From Bacteroidota bacterium (lineage in GTDB: Bacteria > Bacteroidota > Bacteroidia > NS11-12g > UBA9320), in NCBI GenBank assembly GCA_003484585.1, contig DNBZ01000287.1, positions 1-5,133 on the forward strand: a stretch of 5,133 bases of DNA. The letters are read 5' to 3'. Positions 1 to 5,133 of the stretch are shown piece after piece. Numbering within the stretch: position 1 is the first letter of the stretch; every line of letters begins with the position of its first letter. Position numbers and translations under genes: made by a program. A model generated the notes under the pieces. The model did not search any database, was not told the DNA's origin, and saw only the letters and a program-made list of their open reading frames with translations.

Positions 1-797
1 AGAAATTCACCTTTGGTGGCCTATCAGCCAATTTAAGTGGATGGAGACGAATAAGTCATGATTTTAAAGTACATATATCTACCGCTACTCGATTTAGAAG
101 CCCAGATATAAATGAGTTATTTAGCAATGGCCTGCACCACGGTTCGGCAGCTTTGGAGTTTGGTGACCTTAAGCTAAAACAAGAACGCTCCTATTCACTC
201 AATGCGGCACTCAACTATAATCACAATAGACTGCGAATTCAAGTAGAGCCCTACTTCCATTATTTCCAAGATTACATTTACTTGAAGCCGAGCGGCGAAA
301 AACAACTGAGCATTCGAGGAGCTTTTCCCGTATTTAACTATGTGCAAACTGACGCTATTTATACGGGGGCAGATATAGATGTTAGCTACCGTGTAGCTGC
401 TAACTGGACCACTGAAATAGATGCAGCATTACTTTATGTAAAAGACATCAGAAATGATCGATTCATTTTTGGCATACCTGCACAGCAATTTAGAGGACGT
501 TTAAAATACACTTTTGCTGAGTCACTTGGACTCAAAAATGGCTACTGGTGGTTAGGAGGAAACTATACTGCTCAACAAAGTAGAATAGAACTCAATGAAG
601 ATTTTGCTCTAACTCCTGAGGCCTATTTCTTACTAGACACAGAGCTAGGTGCACAGTACAAAGAGACTCCTTTACACTTTATCTTTGGGATGAAGAATAT
701 ACTAAACACATCATATAGAGACTATATGAACCGTTACAGATACTATGCTGATGATCTCGGCATATCCATTTATACCACTTTAAATTACACATTTTAA
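1..797 (+). CDS. TonB-dependent outer-membrane receptor, C-terminal part (5' end outside window)
   Basis: Outer-membrane beta-barrel transporter that takes up a substrate using TonB/ExbBD energy. The reading frame is open from base 3 with no stop, so the gene began before the window; a TTG at 153 is internal and not the start. The visible 264 residues are the second half of the barrel. They contain the typical receptor stretch TRFRSPDINELFSNGLHHGS followed by LEFGDLKLKQERS, alternating amphipathic strands rich in Tyr, Phe and Asn, then a late segment FIFGMKNILNTSYRDYMNRY. The protein ends in YTF, the terminal aromatic residue expected of the last barrel strand recognised by the BAM machinery. 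The plug domain, signal peptide and TonB box are not in view. The lipoprotein gene starts 12 bp after the stop, so the two are probably co-transcribed. The substrate cannot be told; the Asn-Thr-Ser-Tyr-Arg-Asp-Tyr-Met end resembles many Bacteroidota receptors annotated for metals or siderophores, which is only a hint. Confidence 0.93.
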   Translation, partial: KFTFGGLSANLSGWRRISHDFKVHISTATRFRSPDINELFSNGLHHGSAALEFGDLKLKQERSYSLNAALNYNHNRLRIQVEPYFHYFQDYIYLKPSGEKQLSIRGAFPVFNYVQTDAIYTGADIDVSYRVAANWTTEIDAALLYVKDIRNDRFIFGIPAQQFRGRLKYTFAESLGLKNGYWWLGGNYTAQQSRIELNEDFALTPEAYFLLDTELGAQYKETPLHFIFGMKNILNTSYRDYMNRYRYYADDLGISIYTTLNYTF

Positions 798-809
798 CAA
801 TTAAATTTT

Positions 810-1373
810 ATGAAACAATTCAAAACAAACATTTCAATTTTAGCTTTTTTCTTAGTTTCGACAGCAGCATTCTCTGGATGTAATGATGACAATGACGTCA
901 CAGATCCACCAAAACCTAATGAAGAGGAACTTATTACCACTGTAGAACTCATCTATACCAACAAAGCAAATAGTAGTAAAATAAGTACCTTTAGATTTGC
1001 AGATACTGACGGAGAAGGCGGCAATGCTCCTTCCGAAACAGACACTATTCGACTAGCTGCTAATACTACTTATACAGTCGCTGTAAGGTTCTTAGACGAA
1101 AGCGGCACAGATGTAGAAGACATCACCACTGAAGTACTAGAAGAAGCTGATGAGCACCTGGTGTGCTATTCAGCTACTGTAGGCACAGCTGTAACTATCA
1201 CAGACCAAGATGGCAATGGGTTAGATCTAGGACTAGCAGCAGATGTGACTACTACATCAGCAAGTAATGGTACATTCAATATTAGTCTAAAACACCAGCC
1301 GGGGATAAAAAACGGTAGTTGTGATGTAGGAGAAACGGATGTAGAAGTAGCTTTTGTACTGGAAGTGAAATAG
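810..1373 (+). CDS. Putative surface lipoprotein paired with the TonB-dependent receptor
   Basis: A 187-residue lipoprotein of unproven function. Residues 1-23 are a lipoprotein signal peptide (Lys2, Lys5, hydrophobic core ILAFFLV) with lipobox FSGC, giving lipidated Cys24. The next residues, NDDND, resemble the acidic lipoprotein export signal that sends Bacteroidota lipoproteins to the cell surface. A Pro/Glu-rich linker (about 30-40) leads into a small, probably all-beta domain. It resembles a Bacteroidota family often labelled 'type 1 periplasmic binding fold superfamily protein', recognised from memory by the ITT, DxDGxGGNAP, DEH, KHQP and GETDVEV motifs. Two Asp/Gly loops (Asp65-Asp67-Glu69 and Asp132-Asp134-Asn136-Asp139) look like calcium-type loops. 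His116 and His162 sit in the conserved-looking motifs, and Cys119 and Cys171 could form a disulfide. ATG at 810 is chosen because the signal peptide starts there; no Shine-Dalgarno is present. By position it is probably an accessory or substrate-capturing partner of the receptor. Confidence 0.85.
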   Translation: MKQFKTNISILAFFLVSTAAFSGCNDDNDVTDPPKPNEEELITTVELIYTNKANSSKISTFRFADTDGEGGNAPSETDTIRLAANTTYTVAVRFLDESGTDVEDITTEVLEEADEHLVCYSATVGTAVTITDQDGNGLDLGLAADVTTTSASNGTFNISLKHQPGIKNGSCDVGETDVEVAFVLEVK

Positions 1374-1390
1374 AGAAAAATAGAGAAAGA
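1371..1390 (+). repeat. Two-copy 10-bp tandem repeat at the lipoprotein stop codon
   Basis: TAGAGAAAAA at 1371-1380 is followed directly by TAGAGAAAGA at 1381-1390, with one mismatch. The first copy contains the lipoprotein TAG stop codon, and the second puts another TAG 7 bases later in a different frame. It is probably a small slippage duplication with no function, and its last three bases run into the following hairpin. Confidence 0.5.
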
Positions 1391-1423
1391 GTAGTCTTCT
1401 TATAATGTAAATTAGGCTACTCT
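1388..1423 (+). terminator. Hairpin after the receptor-lipoprotein operon, probable transcript end
   Basis: The arms 1388-1397 (AGAGTAGTCT) and 1414-1423 (AGGCTACTCT) pair over 10 bp with a single G-U wobble, leaving a 16-base AT-rich loop. It begins 14 bases after the lipoprotein stop codon. No clear T-run follows on the plus strand, so it may act as an mRNA 3'-end stabilising stem rather than a classical intrinsic terminator. The pairing is seen in the sequence; the role is inferred from position. Confidence 0.5.
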
Positions 1424-1693
1424 ACCTCTAATCTATATTCATCTATCTTCGGTAAATAGCAGCCTAACGAAGCACTCTCCAATAGCGATAGAGTGTATAT
1501 GCCCTTTAGGAACCCATAGAACTAGCGTACATATATTACAAAGCTTATATTTTCGAGTCCAACGGAAATTCTGTAAGCAGATTATACCTAGTCTAAAATG
1601 AGCTTAGATGTATGAGCAAGTTTACTTTAAATTATTAAGTGAGCTTCATATTGTAAGAATTAAGGATACTTTTATCATTGGTTATTTTCAAAT
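1424..1693. other. Non-coding stretch between convergent genes
   Basis: This lies between the 3' ends of the lipoprotein gene (plus) and hutH (minus). No reading frame of convincing length exists on either strand, and no RNA gene is recognised. There is a short inverted repeat CACTCT/AGAGTG at 1473-1478 and 1490-1495 (6 bp, 11-base loop), a weak ACTT/AAGT pair at 1624-1640, and TGAGCTT occurring twice (1599-1605, 1640-1646). No strong minus-strand terminator for hutH is visible close to its stop codon. I cannot assign a function. Confidence 0.6.
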
Positions 1694-3139
1694 CTAGAAA
1701 AAACTCAACCTTATCTTCTCTACCTCATTTGCCCATACCTTATCGCCATCACTAATGTCTGCTACAGATTTGATTTTGGCTAAAAGTGCTTCTACTTTTA
1801 TAGATGACTTCAGTGGTCTGCGGTATTCCAATGCTTTGGCAGCGGTGAGTTGCTCTATGGCTTGTATACGTTCTACGTTTTCTACTACTCGTAAGCATTT
1901 AGTCGCGGCATTAGCTCCCATACTCACGTGATCTTCTTGTCCGTTACTACTTTCTATAGTATCTACACTACTAGGTGTACAGAGTTGCTTGTTTTGACTT
2001 ACGATACTGGCAGCGAGGTATTGTGCTATCATTAGTCCGCTCTCTAGTCCAGGGTTACTGGTAAGGAATTCTGGCAAGCCTCTCTTACCTTCTACCAATC
2101 TATAAATCCTACGTTCTGCTATACTGCCTATCTCAGCTATGGCTATGGCTAAATAATCTAATTGAAGTGCTAAAGGCTGTCCGTGAAAATTACCTGCACT
2201 GAGCACGAGGTCTTCGTCTGGAAACACATTTGGATTATCAGTTACCGAATTTATCTCTGTTTCAAAAACTGCTTTCACATGTGCTACAGCATCCTTACTA
2301 GCACCATGTACTTGAGGTACACATCTTATACTGTATGGATCTTGCACGTGAACCTTATCTTGTGCCAGTATTTCACTTCCCTCCAAATGTTCTAAAATAT
2401 TTTTTGCTGTATCTAGTTGCCCCTTGTGCGGTCTTATCTGATGACTAAAGGCAAAGAATGCCTCCTTCCGTCCGTCATATGCATCTATGCACATAGCAGC
2501 ATTCAAGTCTGCACGAGCTAGTATATCTTCTGCTTTAAACAAGCACTGCAATCCATACGCCTGCATAAACTGAGTACCGTTAATGAGAGCAAGACCTTCT
2601 TTAGGCCCTAATTGTAAATTAGAAGGTCTGGGTTTTGATTTTGTATTTGCATTTGACCAAATCTCTCCTTCACCTATAAGCGGTAATGCCAAATGACTCA
2701 AAGGAGCTAAATCTCCACTGGCTCCTAAACTACCTAGTTCGTATATCACAGGAGTAGTATCGTTATTATAAAACTCTAAAAGTTTTTCTACCGTGGCGAG
2801 TTGCACACCACTATGCCCGTAGCTGAGGCTCTGTGCTTTAAGTAGCAGCATTAGTTTTACAATCTCTTTTGGTACATAAGCACCTGCTCCGCACGCATGT
2901 GAACGAAGTAAATTGATCTGAAGTTGAGACAAGTCTTTAGCTTCTATCTCTGTATTGCATAGCGAACCAAAACCTGTATTCACACCGTAAATGGGCGGTC
3001 CATCTTGAGCTACTTTCTGAAGTAAGTAGCTATGGCATTTTTCTATTTTAGCTTCTGCAGTTGAAGAAAGGCTAACTTTCTCTCTACTTTCTACTATGCT
3101 TCTTAAATCTTCTAGGCTATGATGCTCGGATAGTTCCAT
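1694..3139 (-). CDS. hutH: Histidine ammonia-lyase
   Basis: Cytosolic enzyme that removes ammonia from L-histidine to give trans-urocanate (EC 4.3.1.3), the first step of histidine breakdown; a homotetramer in known members. The 481 residues span the whole family (usual length about 500-510), with a slightly short N-terminus. The Ala140-Ser141-Gly142 triad in GSLGASGDLAPLSHLAL forms the autocatalytic MIO electrophile. Other active-site residues known from Pseudomonas HAL are present: Tyr51 (YGVNTGFG), His81 (LLRSHACG), Asn187 (LINGTQ), Gln266/Tyr269/Arg272 (VQDPYSIRC), Phe318 (GNFHGQP) and Glu402 (QEDHVSM). His81 argues against phenylalanine ammonia-lyase, and Glu402 favours histidine over the tyrosine lyases of the same superfamily. 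ATG at 3139 is chosen because the next Met is residue 96, inside the conserved core. No hutU, hutI or hutG lies within the window, so it is either a lone gene here or part of a scattered pathway. A -7 promoter element lies 8 bases upstream. Confidence 0.95.
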   Translation of the reverse strand: MELSEHHSLEDLRSIVESREKVSLSSTAEAKIEKCHSYLLQKVAQDGPPIYGVNTGFGSLCNTEIEAKDLSQLQINLLRSHACGAGAYVPKEIVKLMLLLKAQSLSYGHSGVQLATVEKLLEFYNNDTTPVIYELGSLGASGDLAPLSHLALPLIGEGEIWSNANTKSKPRPSNLQLGPKEGLALINGTQFMQAYGLQCLFKAEDILARADLNAAMCIDAYDGRKEAFFAFSHQIRPHKGQLDTAKNILEHLEGSEILAQDKVHVQDPYSIRCVPQVHGASKDAVAHVKAVFETEINSVTDNPNVFPDEDLVLSAGNFHGQPLALQLDYLAIAIAEIGSIAERRIYRLVEGKRGLPEFLTSNPGLESGLMIAQYLAASIVSQNKQLCTPSSVDTIESSNGQEDHVSMGANAATKCLRVVENVERIQAIEQLTAAKALEYRRPLKSSIKVEALLAKIKSVADISDGDKVWANEVEKIRLSFF

Positions 3140-3147
3140 TATTAGAG

Positions 3148-3155
3148 CGAAAGTA
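3148..3155 (-). promoter_or_regulatory. Candidate Bacteroidota -7 element for hutH
   Basis: Read on the minus strand the bases are TACTTTCG, seven of eight positions of the Bacteroidota -7 consensus TAnnTTTG. The element ends 8 bases before the hutH ATG, so transcription would start only a few bases before the codon, giving a nearly leaderless mRNA. I see no TTTG -33 element at the usual 19-21 base spacing, so this rests on the -7 match and its position. Confidence 0.45.
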
Positions 3156-3202
3156 CATTTTTTCCTAACTTCGTCATATTATACAACACCTTGCAAACTT
3201 TT

Positions 3203-3222
3203 AAAAAAAACCGATACGGCTT
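3203..3222 (-). terminator. Minus-strand hairpin with T-run upstream of hutH
   Basis: On the minus strand AAGCCG (3222-3217), a TAT loop and CGGTTT (3213-3208) form a 6-bp stem with one G-U wobble. The T-run of eight (3210-3203) supplies three stem bases and continues as a U-tract. This is the layout of an intrinsic terminator, though a short one. It lies about 64 bases before the hutH start and would stop transcripts arriving from the exonuclease gene, keeping hutH under its own promoter. Confidence 0.45.
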
Positions 3223-3430
3223 ACCAGCTTCAGACTAAACCCTATTTAATATGAGGTTGTTAGAATAGAAGGATGAACCTATATAAAGTTTTAGAGTGCC
3301 AACAAAAAGACCAAAACAAAACTTATATCAATAAAAACAGCTTAAAAGCAAACTAGACCAAATAGGAAGATTAGGAATTATGGAATCTAGTTCATTGAAA
3401 TCTCAAAACTTCTAGCATTTTAATACCATA
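3223..3430. other. Non-coding stretch between exonuclease and hutH
   Basis: The sequence is A-rich on the plus strand and carries no convincing gene. The longest start-to-stop frame noted is 27 codons at 3273-3356 on the plus strand, of low complexity (Lys, Asn and Gln rich), and probably chance. AGGTT/AACCT at 3254-3258 and 3276-3280 form a weak 5-bp inverted repeat. No RNA gene or riboswitch is recognised. Confidence 0.55.
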
Positions 3431-3454
3431 ACAAAAGGCAATACAGCCTTCTAC
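3431..3454 (-). terminator. Candidate terminator after the exonuclease gene
   Basis: On the minus strand AAGGC (3450-3446), a 6-base loop TGTATT and GCCTT (3439-3435) form a perfect 5-bp stem. It can extend to 9 bp with three G-U wobbles and is followed by T-rich sequence (TTGTTATGG). It begins 6 bases after the exonuclease stop codon. The stem is short, so the terminator role is moderate in confidence. Confidence 0.42.
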
Positions 3455-3460
3455 TGATTT

Positions 3461-4225
3461 TTAAGCATTCCTACTCTGCAGAGCTAGCTTGGTAATAACA
3501 GATTTGGTGTTCTCGGGGAAATCGCCCTTCATCATCCAATCATAGTACCCTCTGTTTTCTTTGAATACATCAATAACTTTCTGGCCTTTGTATTTGCCAA
3601 AGTTAAAGTATGCTTCTCCACTTTCCCCTCGTTTTATTCGCCTAGCAAAATCATAAAACTCAGTATCTCCACTGAATGCATTTAAAAAGTCAATGTCTCC
3701 TTCTAGTTCATCATAGTGATCCACTTGTGCTTTGATTATTTCCCAAGTAGCAACGGTATCAGCTTTAGCACTGTGTGCATCTATGAGCTCTTTACCACAA
3801 TATTTTTGATACGCTGCACCAAGGTTACGTGGCTCCATTTTATGGAAGATACGTTGGGCATCTATAAATTTTCTATTGGTATCAAAAGCTACTCCAGCTC
3901 TATAAAACTCCTCTGCAAGCATTGGGAAATCAAAACGATTACTATTGAACCCACCAAAATCACAGTCTCCCAAAAAAGTATTTAACTCCACAGCAAACTC
4001 TTGGAATGTTGGCTTACCTAGCACATCCTTATCCCATATCCCGTGAATTTTTGAAACTTCAGGTGGAATAGGAACTGTAGGATCTAACACTTGATGTAAA
4101 TGCTCTTCGCTTCCATCTGGTTGTATTTTTATGCAATAAAGCTCTACTATCCTATCCGAAGCAACTTGGATTCCTGTAGTTTCCAAATCAAAAACTACTA
4201 GGGGTTTGGTCAATTTAATGTTCAC
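3461..4225 (-). CDS. DnaQ-like (DEDDh) 3'-5' exonuclease with ExoX-like C-terminal domain
   Basis: A 254-residue cytosolic exonuclease predicted to remove nucleotides from DNA or RNA 3' ends using two divalent metal ions. The catalytic set is complete: Asp13 and Glu15 in VVFDLETTG (Exo I), Asp99 in FNSNRFDFPML (Exo II), and His151 and Asp156 in AHSAKADT (Exo III, DEDDh type). After the nuclease domain (about 8-170) comes a C-terminal module, YFNFGKYKGQKVIDV then RGYYDWMMKGDFP (about 207-237), typical of the ExoX-like C-terminal family. The gene starts with GTG at 4225: the N-terminus MNIKLTKPLV fits the Bacteroidota family start, and no ATG lies between it and the upstream in-frame stop at 4247-4249. 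It could serve in repair, proofreading or RNA trimming, and is not identifiable as the replicative epsilon subunit. It is divergent from the flavoprotein gene across 162 bp. Confidence 0.92.
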   Translation of the reverse strand: MNIKLTKPLVVFDLETTGIQVASDRIVELYCIKIQPDGSEEHLHQVLDPTVPIPPEVSKIHGIWDKDVLGKPTFQEFAVELNTFLGDCDFGGFNSNRFDFPMLAEEFYRAGVAFDTNRKFIDAQRIFHKMEPRNLGAAYQKYCGKELIDAHSAKADTVATWEIIKAQVDHYDELEGDIDFLNAFSGDTEFYDFARRIKRGESGEAYFNFGKYKGQKVIDVFKENRGYYDWMMKGDFPENTKSVITKLALQSRNA

Positions 4226-4229
4226 AAAG

Positions 4230-4237
4230 CGAAAATA
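4230..4237 (-). promoter_or_regulatory. Candidate -7 element for the exonuclease gene
   Basis: On the minus strand the bases are TATTTTCG, again seven of eight matches to TAnnTTTG, and like hutH followed by CT. The element ends only 4 bases before the GTG start, so the predicted transcript would begin at or next to the start codon. No -33 TTTG is seen, and the usual -33 zone overlaps the palindrome at 4249-4262. Confidence 0.38.
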
Positions 4238-4248
4238 AGAAGGTGATT

Positions 4249-4262
4249 AATAGAATTCTATT
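4249..4262. promoter_or_regulatory. Perfect 14-bp palindrome in the divergent intergenic region, possible operator
   Basis: AATAGAATTCTATT is its own reverse complement over 14 bases with no spacer. It sits 11 bases upstream of the exonuclease -7 element, where a dimeric regulator could block the promoter, and about 85 bases upstream of the flavoprotein -7 element. In AT-rich DNA such a palindrome can arise by chance, so the operator role is speculative. Confidence 0.3.
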
Positions 4263-4346
4263 TTTAGTAATGCAGGTTGTCCACCAATTATAGTACTTGC
4301 TGGCTTATTAACCTTCCTACAATATAATTATACCACCAAACAACCT

Positions 4347-4354
4347 TACTTTTG
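4347..4354 (+). promoter_or_regulatory. Candidate -7 element for the flavoprotein gene
   Basis: TACTTTTG is a full match to the Bacteroidota -7 consensus TAnnTTTG. It ends 33 bases before the ATG, which leaves a leader of roughly 28 bases with no Shine-Dalgarno motif. A matching -33 TTTG is not apparent. Confidence 0.5.
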
Positions 4355-4387
4355 AGCGGATAAAATTTCAATTACATATTCCCTTAC

Positions 4388-5133
4388 ATGAAAAAAGTAT
4401 CAATCATAGGCGGAGGTCCCGCAGCACTTATGCTTGCAGCACAGCTAGATACAGAGAAGTACCAAGTAACTCTTTATGATAAGAAAAAATCCGTAGGTCG
4501 TAAGTTTTTAGTAGCTGGCGAAGGTGGATTGAATCTGACTTTCAACTCAGACCTGGAGGAACTCATAACTCAGTATTTTCCTAGTGAATTTATGGGTCCT
4601 ATCATTAGGCAGTTTACTAATGAAGATGTAATCCAATGGCTCAGTAACCTTGAGGTCTCTACTTTCATAGGATCTAGCAATCGAGTATTCCCCATGGAAG
4701 GACTTAAGCCGATAGACGTGCTCAATAAATTAGTAGCACATATAAAAAGTAAGAATGTAAAATTTGCACTAGGCACCCAATGGACTGGCTGGAATACTGA
4801 TGGGCATTTATGCTTCGAAGACTCCGAGGATATTGAGTCTGACATCACAATATTTGCTTTGGGTGGAGCCAGCTGGAAGGTTACAGGTTCTGATGGGTCT
4901 TGGTCTGGTGCATTTATGGAACGAGGAATAAACATACTTCCATTTAGAGCAGCCAATTGTGCTTTTCATATCGATTGGGATAAGAATTTCATCCATACAC
5001 ACGCGGGAAAACCACTGAAGAACATTGCTCTAAAATATAAAAAGCAATCTTCTAAAGGAGAGTTAGTAGTGTCTGAATTTGGACTGGAGGGCAATGCCCT
5101 TTATGCACTTAGCCGCAGTCTTCAAGACGAACT
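4388..5133 (+). CDS. FAD-binding flavoprotein, HI0933/TIGR03862-like, N-terminal part (3' end outside window)
   Basis: Predicted cytosolic FAD-dependent oxidoreductase of unknown substrate. The first 248 residues are visible and the frame is open to the window edge; family members are about 400 residues, so about 60% is seen. The N-terminus carries the dinucleotide-binding strand VSIIGGGPAALMLAAQL (residues 4-20) and an acidic residue at the end of the second strand (Asp31 in VTLYDK). Next come the family signature VGRKFLVAGEGGLNLT (36-51), then FIGSSNRVFP (93-102), a second FAD-contact motif ALGGASW (157-163) with GSDGSW, and AANCAF (188-193). Together these point to the TIGR03862 (PP_4765) subgroup rather than BaiN. 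The third glycine of GxGxxG is Ala13. ATG at 4388 directly precedes the Rossmann strand, as expected. The enzyme's natural reaction is not established to my knowledge. Confidence 0.9.
   Translation, partial: MKKVSIIGGGPAALMLAAQLDTEKYQVTLYDKKKSVGRKFLVAGEGGLNLTFNSDLEELITQYFPSEFMGPIIRQFTNEDVIQWLSNLEVSTFIGSSNRVFPMEGLKPIDVLNKLVAHIKSKNVKFALGTQWTGWNTDGHLCFEDSEDIESDITIFALGGASWKVTGSDGSWSGAFMERGINILPFRAANCAFHIDWDKNFIHTHAGKPLKNIALKYKKQSSKGELVVSEFGLEGNALYALSRSLQDE

Noticed and set aside
153..797. TTG at 153 as a start codon for the receptor fragment
   Set aside because: The same frame is open back to base 3 and encodes conserved receptor sequence before 153, so the gene starts upstream of the window.
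1473..1495. CACTCT/AGAGTG inverted repeat as a terminator
   Set aside because: It has a 6-bp stem with an 11-base loop, no T-run on either side, and is far from both stop codons.
2183..2395. 70-codon plus-strand frame inside hutH
   Set aside because: It is antisense to a fully conserved enzyme, and its translation has no family features; it is a shadow of hutH.
1694..3139. Tyrosine or phenylalanine ammonia-lyase instead of histidine ammonia-lyase
   Set aside because: QEDHVSM with Glu402, the QDPYSIRC motif and His81 fit histidine ammonia-lyase; the Flavobacterium tyrosine lyase I recall has QDIVSM and EYYSLRC at these places.
3273..3356. 27-codon plus-strand ORF in the gap between exonuclease and hutH
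   Set aside because: It is short, Lys/Asn/Gln-rich as expected of A-rich DNA, and lacks a promoter or hydrophobic segment; probably chance.
3716..3985. 89-codon plus-strand frame inside the exonuclease gene
   Set aside because: It overlaps the catalytic domain coding region on the opposite strand, with low-complexity Ser/Ile-rich translation; it is a shadow.
4570..5002. Two overlapping minus-strand frames (128 and 64 codons) inside the flavoprotein gene
   Set aside because: The plus-strand frame encodes clear FAD-binding motifs across the same bases; these antisense frames have no recognisable domain or upstream signals.
1..5133. A defence system, CRISPR array, prophage or insertion sequence
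   Set aside because: There are no regularly spaced repeats, no transposase, integrase or capsid motifs, and no terminal inverted repeats; the exonuclease has an ordinary ExoX-like layout and no defence partner next to it.

Overview
The window looks like chromosomal DNA of a Bacteroidota species (Flavobacteriia/Saprospiria-like; the class cannot be fixed from the sequence alone). The evidence is AT-rich sequence, no Shine-Dalgarno motifs before any start codon, TAnnTTTG-type -7 promoter elements before three genes, a TonB-dependent receptor followed by a lipoprotein with an acidic stretch right after the lipidated Cys, and proteins with the Bacteroidota version of their families. I see no mobile element, CRISPR array, tRNA or rRNA.

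Layout. (1) 1-1373, plus strand: the last 264 residues of a TonB-dependent outer-membrane receptor, then 12 bp later a 187-residue lipoprotein. They are almost certainly one operon, closed by a hairpin at 1388-1423. Together they look like a surface uptake unit: a barrel transporter plus a lipid-anchored accessory protein. The substrate is not readable from the sequence; a metal or metal complex is a guess. (2) 1424-1693: non-coding DNA between convergent genes. (3) 1694-3139, minus strand: a complete histidine ammonia-lyase (hutH) with all active-site residues, standing alone without other hut genes in view. (4) 3140-3460: non-coding, holding a near-leader-less promoter for hutH and two minus-strand hairpins that probably end transcripts from upstream. 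(5) 3461-4225, minus strand: a DEDDh 3'-5' exonuclease with an ExoX-like C-terminal domain, starting at GTG. (6) 4226-4387: a divergent intergenic region with a -7 element for each neighbour and a perfect 14-bp palindrome. (7) 4388 to the end, plus strand: the first 248 residues of a FAD-binding protein of the HI0933/TIGR03862 type, cut by the window edge.

Apart from the receptor-lipoprotein pair, the genes look like ordinary chromosomal neighbours rather than one pathway. The region reads as mostly core genome. The least described parts are the lipoprotein, the flavoprotein and the compact promoters that place the predicted transcript start almost on the start codon.
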